64,000 nt of DNA, from NCBI GenBank assembly GCA_946498245.1, contig CAMMNN010000003.1:1-64000 (forward strand), in the 5' to 3' direction. This document shows, piece after piece, positions 18,303 to 26,136 of the stretch; within the stretch, counting starts at the first letter, position 1, and each line of letters opens with the position of its first letter. The notes under the pieces were generated by a model. The model ran no database searches and was not told the origin of the DNA. It saw nothing but the letters and a program-made list of their open reading frames with translations. Source of the DNA: an uncultured Clostridium sp. (GTDB lineage: Bacteria > Bacillota > Clostridia > Lachnospirales > Lachnospiraceae). The position numbers and the translations under genes were made by a program.

Positions 18303-18536
18303 GCCTGCAGCGGTTTTGTCCGTGTGTCTGTAAAAGATAATGGCTGCGGCATTCCGGAAAATGAGCAGGACCGCATTTTTGAAAAATTCTATCAGACGGA
18401 TCGCTCTCATTCCACAAAAGGAAACGGCCTTGGGCTGGCTATGGTGAAAAAAATCGCTGAGCTCCTTGAATGTACCATTGAAATCAAAAGCAGGCCCGGG
18501 GAAGGTTCGGAATTTATTATGAATATCCCCTGCTAA
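18303..18536 (+). pseudogene. Sensor histidine kinase, C-terminal ATPase fragment
   Basis: An open stretch of about 78 codons encodes only the end of a HATPase_c domain: the N/G1 box VKDNGCGIPENEQDRIFEKF, then STKGNGLGLAMVKKIAEL (G2 box) and the closing GSEFIMNIPC. The sensor, HisKA and N-box parts are missing, and the only candidate start is a GTG at 18324 without a good ribosome site. It is therefore a decayed remnant, with no response-regulator gene nearby. Confidence 0.8.
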
Positions 18537-18549
18537 CCATTTAGAATGT

Positions 18550-19236
18550 TTAACGAAATATCTGCCGGTTTAATATCCACGCAATTCCCTTGGCCGTCCG
18601 GCGAACTTCATCTTGGAAATGGTTCCCCGGATTGAGCTGAAATTCCGTGTCAATGCCCTCCTGCATATAAAAAGCATGGATCGCCTCCGTCCGTTCCTGC
18701 ACGGGTTTCAGAAAGGGATTTCTGGTTCTGCACTCTCTATCGCCAATGGAAAAATAGATGCAATCGGGCTTCCTTTTCTCATGGTTAGATTGGATATACT
18801 CATAAAATCCAGGGAACCATAAAGAGCCTGATACGCTGGCTATCCTTGAAAATGCATCTGTCTGATACATGGAATAGACTGCAAACAGCCCCGCCAGAGA
18901 GTATCCCGCCAGCCCTCTCCAGGAAATTTGTCCGGGGATCATAGACTCCGCCTTTGGCATAATGGTTGTCGTTAAAAGCTCTAAGTATTGGTTGGCTCCT
19001 CCTGTACAGGGAGTATCGCCTTTGGAAATTGGCGGTATTTCCCACGGAGTCATATCATGGTTCCATTGAAGGCCGCTGATTGCCACAAAGGAAAAATCCC
19101 TGTGGGATTCTTTCCTCAATTTCCGGTAAACTTCCTCCCAATCATTCCCAAAGGTATTGAAATACACAACAGGGCTGCCGTCTTCGGCACCTGGGTAGAC
19201 GGAAACGGTTTTGCCGCCTGCAATAAACTGCGTCAT
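18550..19236 (-). CDS. Alpha/beta hydrolase, esterase (IroE/Fes-like)
   Basis: This is a 228-residue putative serine hydrolase of the esterase D-like family (PF00756). The nucleophile elbow GYSLAG is near residue 112, a probable acid residue follows in the SIGDRECRTRN region near 170, and the catalytic His is likely that of NPGNHFQDEVRR near 205. There is no signal peptide, so it is cytoplasmic. The family includes siderophore esterases and other acyl hydrolases; no iron-uptake genes are visible, so the substrate is open. It has a strong AAGGAGGGG ribosome site. Confidence 0.8.
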   Translation of the reverse strand: MTQFIAGGKTVSVYPGAEDGSPVVYFNTFGNDWEEVYRKLRKESHRDFSFVAISGLQWNHDMTPWEIPPISKGDTPCTGGANQYLELLTTTIMPKAESMIPGQISWRGLAGYSLAGLFAVYSMYQTDAFSRIASVSGSLWFPGFYEYIQSNHEKRKPDCIYFSIGDRECRTRNPFLKPVQERTEAIHAFYMQEGIDTEFQLNPGNHFQDEVRRTAKGIAWILNRQIFR

Positions 19237-19301
19237 TGATTATCCCCTCCTTTTCCTATCCTCTTACTATGAAATCCCGCCGCCGGGTAGGCGGTATGTA
19301 T

Positions 19302-19430
19302 TCAGGTATGCCGAATGCGCCCTGCCTGACTTTTGCGGACTGGCAGTGCGCTTAAATAGAAGTTAAATGCGTCCGCAAAAATGTTATTATGTCTGGTGTA
19401 TACTTTCGTTGCCGTATCGGCTTTTCCCAT
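19302..19430 (-). pseudogene. Truncated Rpn-type nuclease/transposase N-terminus
   Basis: A 42-codon frame with AGAAGGAG upstream begins MGKADTATKVYTRHNNIFAD and continues with AFNFYL. I recognise this as the N-terminal signature of the Rpn family PD-(D/E)XK proteins common in Lachnospiraceae. After residue 26 the similarity stops and the frame ends in unrelated sequence, so the nuclease core is lost. It marks the ragged junction between chromosome and mobile DNA. Confidence 0.6.
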
Positions 19431-19457
19431 CTACATCTCCTTCTTTCTGTATTTTTA

Positions 19458-19541
19458 CTATTTAAAGATTGTATAGCACAACTCTACAAGGGTGCAAATG
19501 AATATTCCAATCTGAATCAAATCAGAGTATGTAACATACAT
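19458..19541 (-). CDS. Putative holin-like toxin (type I toxin-like), 27 residues
   Basis: This very short gene encodes a hydrophobic peptide, MYVTYSDLIQIGIF plus ICTLVELCYTIFK. The YSDLIQIGIF start followed by one membrane helix matches the putative holin-like toxin family (Hol_Tox) of Firmicutes. Many relatives act as type I toxins controlled by antisense RNA. A strong GGAAAGGAGGG ribosome site (19551-19560) and a promoter at 19642-19669 support real expression. The leader can form a structure competing with the ribosome site (see 19551-19588). I could not identify the antisense RNA. Confidence 0.7.
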   Translation of the reverse strand: MYVTYSDLIQIGIFICTLVELCYTIFK

Positions 19542-19550
19542 CAGCAACGC

Positions 19551-19588
19551 CCTCCTTTCCTCTTTGGTCTGGAGGGTTTTGCCCTCCA
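19551..19588 (-). promoter_or_regulatory. Leader hairpin able to mask the toxin ribosome site
   Basis: In the toxin leader, TGGAGGG and CCCTCCA (complement of 19570-19588) form a perfect 7-bp hairpin. The second arm, CCCTCC, is also exactly complementary to the downstream ribosome site GGAGGG (19551-19556). Two exclusive structures are therefore possible, one exposing and one hiding the ribosome site, as known for several type I toxin mRNAs. Confidence 0.5.
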
Positions 19589-19641
19589 TATCAAATACAG
19601 AGGGTAGAGCCGCCTTTGCTCTGTGGTCTCCCATGTCTCAA

Positions 19642-19669
19642 AGTATAGCACATCCTTTTTACCTGACAA
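19642..19669 (-). promoter_or_regulatory. Promoter of the holin-like toxin gene
   Basis: On the minus strand TTGTCA (complement of 19664-19669) and TATACT (complement of 19642-19647) are separated by 16 bases. Transcription would start about 80 bases upstream of the toxin ribosome site. Confidence 0.55.
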
Positions 19670-20187
19670 TTATTTCTTTTTGTCTGATTTTCCATATATT
19701 TTTCCTAAAACCTGCCACTCTGATTTGAGTGCTATATGAGTCTACCCGAGTGCTACGAACATAACTTCTCCTTCTATACTCTCCCAGTAAAAATCGGCAA
19801 ACCCAGAAAGGCCTATTTTCAGGCTTTTTCCAAAGTGCCACCATGGTTTGAATATGGCTTTTCTTTGCTTTTGCACTAACCATCATTTTTAGAATTTTTA
19901 TTGCATATAAAAAAGTGGCAATCACACCAAAATTCATTGATTTTACAGTGTTTTTGCCACTTTTGATTCATTTGTACTTATGAATATTTTTAGCTTTCAT
20001 TCACAAATCATACAGAAAAATTAGAACTTCCCAGCCTTCGCGGCCTCCTCAATGGAGACTGTAAGTCTTGATTTATCAAAGAAAAATCGTGACTTTGTGT
20101 ATCACAAGGGTATCATAATGTCCTTTTCAGTTCAATGTACATATACCAACAACATATTTATTGGATTTTCTACAAACTTTGGAGAAG
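19670..20187. other. Non-coding junction, no gene recognised
   Basis: This AT-rich stretch holds no frame with a ribosome site and recognisable family. A 92-codon frame at 19659-19937 lacks both. A short coding-like relic near 20030-20060 (minus strand, TVSIEEAAKAGKF then stop) resembles the end of some lost gene. The chromosome/ICE junction is probably here or just to the left, but the other end is not visible, so no attachment repeat can be shown. Confidence 0.5.
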
Positions 20188-20433
20188 TTACTCTAACCCC
20201 TCTTTTCCTCTATAAATATAACCTGTAAACTCCCAGAAAAGTTTAGGACTAATATAGTAATCGTATTGCGTGCTATTGTCCTTTTTAAATGCCCGACCAA
20301 AAGGCAATCGACCATTGATTAACCCCTGACTAATGTAGGTTCTATCTTTTCTCATAATTTTGGCTGCTATATCAATCGGCACATTCTCTCCGGTAAATTC
20401 AGGTATTTCAATATATACTTTTTTATCGTCCAC
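20188..20433 (-). CDS. Small ICE protein, excisionase/helix-turn-helix-like
   Basis: This 81-residue protein starts with GTG at 20433, 8 bases after AGGAGG. The sequence IPIDIAAKIMRKDRTYISQGLINGRLPFG has the shape of a MerR/excisionase-type DNA-binding domain in which a helix (AAKIMRKD) is followed by a recognition helix (TYISQGLING) and a wing. YDYYISPKLFWEFTGY follows. Similar short proteins sit at the ends of ICEs and prophages and may help excision or DNA contact. No integrase is adjacent, so the role is inferred. Confidence 0.5.
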   Translation of the reverse strand: MDDKKVYIEIPEFTGENVPIDIAAKIMRKDRTYISQGLINGRLPFGRAFKKDNSTQYDYYISPKLFWEFTGYIYRGKEGLE

Positions 20434-20884
20434 GTTATACCTCCTAGTATATCACATAAAAACATAAAATTCTATTCAAAAGACATACTGTAATACTTCC
20501 GTAAATAGGAACTTACTCCAAAGCATCCCTGCTAAACAGCTCCAATTCGCTTGCCAAGCGTCCCAGATTCATTCAGAACAATTCCAAACAATCTCTCCCG
20601 TTTGGTGGGAGTGACCTAATTAGGTTTCCAGTGGATTCTATCATCGCACAGCTTATATTATAAGCCATCAGTTTTTAGCCAAAACTATTTGGGGTAGACA
20701 AAAATCGCAGCGTTATTCGCCATAGCGCATCTCCCGAATGCTCGAAATCCACCTTCGTTATGGAGCCCAATACTATTCAATTGTCAATGTACATCGCTTT
20801 TAAAAGCTCTTCATAATAATAAATAGCGTGAACGAATCATATTTGAGACATTTATGGAACTAATTATAGATTTATGTTAAAGCC
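20434..20884. other. Intergenic stretch with small palindromes, no gene
   Basis: About 450 bases without a plausible gene. It contains CCTAATTAGG (near 20615-20624) and the 15-base palindrome GCTTATA-T-TATAAGC (20651-20665). These could be protein-binding sites, but nothing in the surroundings identifies a binder. Confidence 0.4.
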
Positions 20885-20922
20885 AGACAGCAGTCAGATA
20901 TTTTTAAATCCAACTGCTGTCT
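20885..20922 (-). terminator. Possible terminator of the PcfJ-containing operon
   Basis: AGACAGCAGT (20885-20894) pairs perfectly with ACTGCTGTCT (20913-20922) just past the last gene of the operon. The T run after it on the minus strand is weak. Confidence 0.5.
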
Positions 20923-20937
20923 TACTAATCTCAAAAC

Positions 20938-21237
20938 CTACTCTATTTTTCCATACAAAGCCTCTACTGCCAGCCGCAGTCCTGTTATGAATCCCTGCGC
21001 ATAAGCCTGCTCCGCGCTGTCTTCGTCTAACAGATAATGATTTTCACACATCTCCTGAAATTTTTCTCTGTGTTCCTTCGGAACCAGCTCTTCTACCCTT
21101 TTCTGGCACGTTACCATTTTAAGGAGTAAATCCTTAGACTTTTGATAATCATATCCCGGTATATCCTGACAGCGTATATCGCCTCTGTATAGTTCCAATA
21201 TCATTTCTTTATTGGGGTTATTCTGTGACTGAACCAT
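20938..21237 (-). CDS. DUF6809-like hypothetical protein
   Basis: This 99-residue soluble, acidic, mostly helical protein contains MILELYRGDIRCQDIPG and a C-terminal AYAQGFITGLRLAVEALY. The layout (an N-terminal LYxG motif and a C-terminal GFxxGxRL helix) is that of short ICE-borne proteins grouped as DUF6809. The function is unknown. It is the last gene of the ICE operon that begins at 29113, and GGAGGG precedes the start. Confidence 0.6.
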   Translation of the reverse strand: MVQSQNNPNKEMILELYRGDIRCQDIPGYDYQKSKDLLLKMVTCQKRVEELVPKEHREKFQEMCENHYLLDEDSAEQAYAQGFITGLRLAVEALYGKIE

Positions 21238-21267
21238 CCGTTCCCTCCATTCTGCCTGTCTTTTGTA

Positions 21268-21654
21268 TTACGAACACTTTTTACAGCTATGAAATCTCTC
21301 ATAAACCCTGGAATATTCCTCGTACCCGCCCAAATCCAGTTCTCTCAGTTTTTCTGTCTTAAAACGGTATTCCGGATAACTGCAATAGCCACTGTATCCA
21401 ATTCTCCCTGTTGGTGCTCCCAAGCCATTACGAAGGATCCAGGCCAATATTTCCTGGCCGTTGTTATTCACATCTACAAAGGCACAGTCCTTTTCCCTGA
21501 TACCGTCCAGATTGACTGTCAAGGTATTCCAGGGTTCCGGCCCATCTTCTTCCCATCCCATAAGGGTAATTGCCAGGTTCCCCTCCATGTAATAGCCTAC
21601 CTGTACAGTAACGCTGACGTTTTCTCCCCATTGATGCAATTCAAGATGCTTCAC
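21268..21654 (-). CDS. DUF4313-like ICE protein
   Basis: This 128-residue protein uses a GTG start at 21654 that overlaps the upstream stop by 4 bases (GTGA), a sign of translational coupling. The segments PEPWNTLTVNL, CAFVDVNNNGQEILAWILRNGLG and RIGYSGYCSYPEYRFKTEKL are typical of DUF4313 proteins carried on conjugative elements. No catalytic motif is visible. A C-terminal CKKC pair could bind metal. The role in the element is unknown. Confidence 0.65.
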   Translation of the reverse strand: MKHLELHQWGENVSVTVQVGYYMEGNLAITLMGWEEDGPEPWNTLTVNLDGIREKDCAFVDVNNNGQEILAWILRNGLGAPTGRIGYSGYCSYPEYRFKTEKLRELDLGGYEEYSRVYERFHSCKKCS

Positions 21655-22097
21655 GCTTTTGATTCCTCCTCGTTTTCTGTTTCTACCGGGCTTAATCCTG
21701 CTGCTAAAAGCAGAACCGCCACCCGAAAACCATTTTTAAACATCCTGAGATTTTCTTCTACAAGATGCTTGTTTATCAGCGCACTTTGTTCCAGGTAGAT
21801 CTTCCACTGAGCCCTGGTCATTTTCTCCCGCAGCTTATCCTGCAAGGGGATGATTTCTTTTAGCCAGGGTTTCTGCGACTGCCCCTCATACTCATCGTTT
21901 GCACTCAGGTACCCATCAAACAGTTCTTCCAGAATATCTTCACTGGAGATTGGAACATCGAAACATTTTTCTTTCCATGTCTCAATCAAATCTTTAATCT
22001 CCGCCAGTGCCTTGTTGTGTGCTCCAATGGTGCCCAGAAATTTAAAATTCTGCTTTTCGCCGGAACACTTTCTTCCCTGTCCGTTGCAATACTTCAT
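21651..22097 (-). CDS. Hypothetical ICE protein
   Basis: A 148-residue soluble protein that I do not recognise. It has two cysteines near the N-terminus, a long amphipathic helical middle (EIKDLIETWKEKCFD...) and a C-terminal hydrophobic stretch (FRVAVLLLAAGLSPVE). GAGGAGG precedes the ATG. It lies between the PcfJ gene and the DUF4313-like gene in the same operon, so it is probably an accessory transfer or maintenance protein. Confidence 0.55.
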   Translation of the reverse strand: MKYCNGQGRKCSGEKQNFKFLGTIGAHNKALAEIKDLIETWKEKCFDVPISSEDILEELFDGYLSANDEYEGQSQKPWLKEIIPLQDKLREKMTRAQWKIYLEQSALINKHLVEENLRMFKNGFRVAVLLLAAGLSPVETENEEESKA

Positions 22098-22130
22098 ATT
22101 TCCTGTTTCCTCCTCTCATGATTCAGTCAT

Positions 22131-24332
22131 CTATGCTGCTTTATCAACTGTTTCAGACGGCTGCTCTTCCATACCAATCACTGCCTCCATCAAGTCCTGC
22201 TCCAGCACATCCGCCAGCAATTTTCCTGCCAGACTTCCGTGCCAGATTTTTGCTTTCTTTTCACGCAGTTCTGCCAACTCCTGAATCCGAAGCTGTGCAC
22301 TCAGATCTGCCAGTCTGCGGTCCTCCTCTGTCAGTCTTTTCTGAATGGTACGCTGCCACTTTTCGAGGAATCCATTGGCCTGCTCAATACGTTCATCCTG
22401 AGTATCATTAACTGTCCGTTTTTGTCGGATTGTTCCTCCTGGCTCAAATTCCAGTATATAAAATGGCTTGCACGGATTCTTTTTGCATCTTAAAAAAGCG
22501 AGATACGTTTCCCGCCGTTCTATCCGATCCATATACCGCTTGGATGCTGAGGTATGAATGCAAAGGTTCAATGCGCTGCTCTCAGAAAAAATATCTCGGA
22601 TTCTCTCCGGAATTGTTAAACGGTATTCCTTGTCCTCAAACTCATACTTTGTTTTTATCGACTGACAAATTTTTGTTATATTGGGGAATTGCTTCTCCGC
22701 CTGGATTGCCTCATGAATAAAATTCACGCCGCCGGTTTTGTTCACTGCCTTTTGATGACTGCTCAAGAGGTTTTTCGGTTTATAAAAGATTTCTTTCCGA
22801 ATATCCCATTTCAGATAATCAGCCATCTGCAGATAGTCCTCCCAGGTTGAAATCAGTTCCTTCGGTTTACGTCCGGATAACGCAAATTGACACTCCAGAT
22901 AATGGCAGATTGCCTCCGGGCTCATACAAGGCAATATAAATTTCAGATTGGAGGCCGTTATCTCGTATTTTTGGAACCAGGCAAGCACATCCTCCTTTAA
23001 GGAATGGCCGATCTGTTTCTCGTATTGGAGCCAGAGCAGATAAATAAAATCCCCTTTGTTATCCCGCAGGCGCCTGAGCTGTCCTTTGTCTATTCCCAAA
23101 GATCTGGCCAGACTGCGCTCTGGCTTAAATTCAAACTGCGGCTGTATATCCATGATAGATTGAATCAAGGAAAACAGGCCCGCCTTGGATAATTGCTCAA
23201 AAAAGGGATACCTTTTCCACTCATTGAGAAAACTCTCCGGCACCAGAAATTTTTCAGTACGAATCATAGGTATCAGACCTGTGCGTCCAATATTTTTCTT
23301 TGCTAACCAAGATAGATTCTTCTGATATACATTACCGCGGTAATCACGGCTGAAATCCTCATGGTTGAAGAAGATATACGTTCTTTCCCCTTTGATCCAA
23401 CGGTAACATTCTCCTTTATAGTTCCCATAATGAAATACCGTAGCGTTCCAGTCCTGGTCGTAAAGCACTCTTCGTTCCTCAAAAATGTCCACCTCTGGCG
23501 CTTTGTAGGCATTCGGGAAATACCATCGTCTGGCTCTAAACTGACGGATTGCAAAGTAGTTTCCACACATTTGCAGCAGATACACGGTGTCCGTTGTTGT
23601 CCGGAATCTCCCGGCTCTCCCGATTGCCTTAAACTGGATGGTTCGCCCACAGCACTTACATATCCCCATTTGATTATGTCTGGGTTTTCCGCTGATTGGA
23701 ACCATCTTTTCACACCAGCTGCAATACCCCTCCTGTTTCTTCTTTCTGGAATACTCATAGAAAATATAATTTTGCTTGATTCCATACTTTTCGGCCCACC
23801 GCCGCCAGTCCTTGGGCAGTTTCGGCATCGGATCCAGCATTTTATCCCAGGCATCGATTTCTCTTTTATGACGCGCTTTCATTTGACGATAGCGGACAAG
23901 TCTTTGGAACTCCCAGATTGCCTGATCTCCATCAGATTCCGTGTGAAGATAGTCTTTCAGTCGTTGGTTCGCCTCTTCACTGATAAAAGGAGGATTTGTC
24001 AGCGCCTGCTTCGGCCAATTTAACGAATACCAGGTCGCTGTCCGCCATTTTTGGTTCACTCTATCCCATGTGATGAAATTATCTTTATCAAAGTCAATCA
24101 AAAGCAGATACGCCGGCAAAGAGCTGCCTGCCCGCATATATTCTGTCAGATAAATTCCTACAAATAGGATATTTTCCTCAATTTTACAATCCAGCTGTAC
24201 CCCATTTGTATATGTAAGAACGGTTCTGTAATAGCCAGCCTCTTTTTCTGATAATGAGTCTTTTGCAGCCCTTTCCATCATCTGTGCATCCGCCTGCATG
24301 GGATACATTCTTTTCAAATATTCTTTTTTCAT
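22131..24332 (-). CDS. PcfJ-like protein
   Basis: This is a 733-residue protein of the PcfJ family, named after a gene of the enterococcal conjugative plasmid pCF10 and widespread on ICEs. I place the start at 24332 (MKKEYLKRMYP) because AGGAG stands upstream and the preceding gene ends at 24337. A zinc-ribbon-like element (CSWC near residue 204, CKCC about 18 residues later) precedes the conserved RAGRFRTTTDTVYLLQ stretch. The biochemical role is not established. The large, highly charged protein is probably cytoplasmic and part of element DNA handling. Confidence 0.85.
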   Translation of the reverse strand: MKKEYLKRMYPMQADAQMMERAAKDSLSEKEAGYYRTVLTYTNGVQLDCKIEENILFVGIYLTEYMRAGSSLPAYLLLIDFDKDNFITWDRVNQKWRTATWYSLNWPKQALTNPPFISEEANQRLKDYLHTESDGDQAIWEFQRLVRYRQMKARHKREIDAWDKMLDPMPKLPKDWRRWAEKYGIKQNYIFYEYSRKKKQEGYCSWCEKMVPISGKPRHNQMGICKCCGRTIQFKAIGRAGRFRTTTDTVYLLQMCGNYFAIRQFRARRWYFPNAYKAPEVDIFEERRVLYDQDWNATVFHYGNYKGECYRWIKGERTYIFFNHEDFSRDYRGNVYQKNLSWLAKKNIGRTGLIPMIRTEKFLVPESFLNEWKRYPFFEQLSKAGLFSLIQSIMDIQPQFEFKPERSLARSLGIDKGQLRRLRDNKGDFIYLLWLQYEKQIGHSLKEDVLAWFQKYEITASNLKFILPCMSPEAICHYLECQFALSGRKPKELISTWEDYLQMADYLKWDIRKEIFYKPKNLLSSHQKAVNKTGGVNFIHEAIQAEKQFPNITKICQSIKTKYEFEDKEYRLTIPERIRDIFSESSALNLCIHTSASKRYMDRIERRETYLAFLRCKKNPCKPFYILEFEPGGTIRQKRTVNDTQDERIEQANGFLEKWQRTIQKRLTEEDRRLADLSAQLRIQELAELREKKAKIWHGSLAGKLLADVLEQDLMEAVIGMEEQPSETVDKAA

Positions 24333-24336
24333 CCTT

Positions 24337-24894
24337 TCAGCTCCTTGTCGCATTTCCCTCCGTGTCGTACCAGACATCTGGCAAAATAGTTTTTCCATCC
24401 ACCACATAAAGGCCTGCCCCTGCAATCTCAATGCTGTCACGTTCTTCTTTCAACAGTCCCAGAACATCTCCCATTTTTCCTTTTGCCAACGGATTTTTGC
24501 CTCGTACAACAGTAAAACCGCCGGAAGCTGTTCCTTGATTGTTCTGAATCCGATGAGCATTAGCTCGATACGGATGAAGAACTACATATTTTAGACTGTG
24601 AGCAATCCATTCTTCCAATGTAAGTGGTTTTATCAGTTTCATTCTGGTGCAGGAAATTTTGCTGTCATGCCCGTCTTCATTGATGTCCCCATCCGCAAGA
24701 ACCATGTAATACACTGCCTCCGTCCAGCATGGGTAATAGGTAAAACAATCAAGCGGATTCTCGGCACAATGGAACCCATTTTTTCTGCAATTTGCTTCCG
24801 GTTCTTCATTCCAGATATGGCTTTGGTACTGAAACCGGTTCCCTCCTGACGTACAGGATAAGTCTTTGTCAAAAGCCTTATATGCGATTATCAT
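24337..24894 (-). CDS. DUF7666-like protein
   Basis: A 185-residue protein. The start at 24894 (MIIAYKAFDKDLSC) is preceded by AAGGAGG, so the longer upstream start at 24942 is less likely. The motif YKAFDKDLSC...GFHCAENPLDCFTYY is characteristic of DUF7666, a family seen in phages and ICEs. The order of Cys, His and Glu residues suggests a compact fold, but no activity is known. It lies 4 bases upstream of the PcfJ-like gene start. Confidence 0.65.
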   Translation of the reverse strand: MIIAYKAFDKDLSCTSGGNRFQYQSHIWNEEPEANCRKNGFHCAENPLDCFTYYPCWTEAVYYMVLADGDINEDGHDSKISCTRMKLIKPLTLEEWIAHSLKYVVLHPYRANAHRIQNNQGTASGGFTVVRGKNPLAKGKMGDVLGLLKEERDSIEIAGAGLYVVDGKTILPDVWYDTEGNATRS

Positions 24895-24941
24895 GCTTAC
24901 CTCCTTGCCATTTATCCCCGTACAGCTCCGCATCACAGACA

Positions 24942-25646
24942 CTATGCATTCATGTTAGTGTCAAACAGAGACAGTTGCTCTCCTTCTTCCATACCGGCCG
25001 GCTTTGAATCCTGATGCTGCATTCCCGCAGCGTTTCCTTTCTTTCCCTTTTTGCGTTTTGAATCCGAAGAAGCAGCACCTGCCTTTTTTACTGTATCCGG
25101 CGTGTTTACTTTCTTTGCAAATTCTTTTTCTGCCGTTTCCCTGGCCTCCTTGACTTTTTCCAGGTCATCTTCCGCATAATACTCAAATACCCACAAAAAA
25201 ACCGTATCATCCCTTACAGCCAGCCCGCTGTTGATTCGCTCTTGTTTTCTGGCATCATCAATCATGTTCCAGGCTTTTTCCATGAGAAACTCCACACATC
25301 GCTGAAGAGTTTTATGTTTTTGAAGAATCTGCTTTTCCAGCTCCGGCTTTTCTTTGTACTGCTTCAGCAGGTAATTTCCTATTACATCCGCAAACATCGG
25401 GTCTTTTAAGACTGTCATTTCATCCAGCAGTTTGCTCCTGACAGTGAGATACTCTTTTTCTGTGTCGCCTCCATCAATTAGGAAGTATCTCTTACCGCTT
25501 AAAAAAGCCTCCCCATTGGATGCCGGAATTCTGTAAAATTCACACAGTTTCTTTAATTCGTCCTTTAAACCCAGCTGCCTTAACTTAGCAGCCATTTGAT
25601 TTACCGTTTGAATATCTGCATATTTGTCGTAAATCTTTTCTACCAT
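24942..25646 (-). CDS. PcfK-like / AcrIIA9-family protein
   Basis: This is a 234-residue ICE protein. The region of about 80-170 (YLLKQYKEKPELEKQI, then ERINSGLAVRDDTVFLWVFEYYAEDD) matches the PcfK-like family (PF14058). As I recall, members of this family were found to inhibit Cas9 and were named AcrIIA9. A Lys-rich disordered segment and a QLSLFD sequence follow near the C-terminus; the latter looks like a beta-clamp-binding motif (QLSLF). The order PcfK-DUF7666-PcfJ is a common ICE arrangement. The ATG at 25646 is preferred to the TTG two codons upstream. Confidence 0.75.
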   Translation of the reverse strand: MVEKIYDKYADIQTVNQMAAKLRQLGLKDELKKLCEFYRIPASNGEAFLSGKRYFLIDGGDTEKEYLTVRSKLLDEMTVLKDPMFADVIGNYLLKQYKEKPELEKQILQKHKTLQRCVEFLMEKAWNMIDDARKQERINSGLAVRDDTVFLWVFEYYAEDDLEKVKEARETAEKEFAKKVNTPDTVKKAGAASSDSKRKKGKKGNAAGMQHQDSKPAGMEEGEQLSLFDTNMNA

Positions 25647-25706
25647 ATACAACCCTTTCCTTATAAATCAGCCGGAAAAGCATACGCTCCCCCGGCTGTC
25701 CTCTTA

Positions 25707-26120
25707 TTATGCGGCAGGCTCTAACTCCTGTGCCTCCTGCGCCACATCCTCACCATTCTTTTCCTGTGCAGCTTTCCGTTCTTTCTCTTCCCTCTCCAGC
25801 AATTCCAAAAGAGCCAGAATCAGTCCCCGGCACCAGTTATTCTGCCATTTCTGACCAAATTCTCCTATTTCTTTTACCGCCGCATCCCAATCTTCTTCAG
25901 TAAGTTCTCTTTCACAGAATTTGCAGTAAAACTGATAAGCCTCCTGCATAACATCATTATATGGAATCTTCAATGCCTCCTGTAAATCGCCGATAAATGC
26001 CAGCAGGAGCGGTTCATTTCCATAATTCTCCAACAAATCCCGAAGGCCTATGGGCTGTTCTCCGTTGAAGAAATAGTACATATCCGTGAACAGGTTTCTT
26101 ACCATCATGCGATATTTCAT
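25707..26120 (-). CDS. Hypothetical ICE protein
   Basis: This 137-residue acidic helical protein is not recognised. The start MKYRMMVRNLFTDMYYFF follows AAGGAGG. A central CKFCERELTEEDWDAAV segment and a C-terminal coiled-coil-like stretch (LLELLEREEKERKAAQEK) are visible. It has no membrane segment. Its place between the PcfK-like gene and a zinc-finger-like gene suggests an accessory role in the element. Confidence 0.5.
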   Translation of the reverse strand: MKYRMMVRNLFTDMYYFFNGEQPIGLRDLLENYGNEPLLLAFIGDLQEALKIPYNDVMQEAYQFYCKFCERELTEEDWDAAVKEIGEFGQKWQNNWCRGLILALLELLEREEKERKAAQEKNGEDVAQEAQELEPAA

Positions 26121-26136
26121 TTGCCGCCTGCCTCCT

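Noticed and set aside
19659..19937. 92-codon minus-strand frame
   Set aside because: It has no ribosome site, no recognisable family, and it overlaps the promoter of the small toxin gene.
20600..20670. Possible attachment site or oriT from small palindromes
   Set aside because: No relaxase or integrase is adjacent and no matching repeat was found in the window.
23361..24023. 220-codon plus-strand frame
   Set aside because: It lies entirely antisense to the well-supported PcfJ-like gene and has no ribosome site or protein-like composition.
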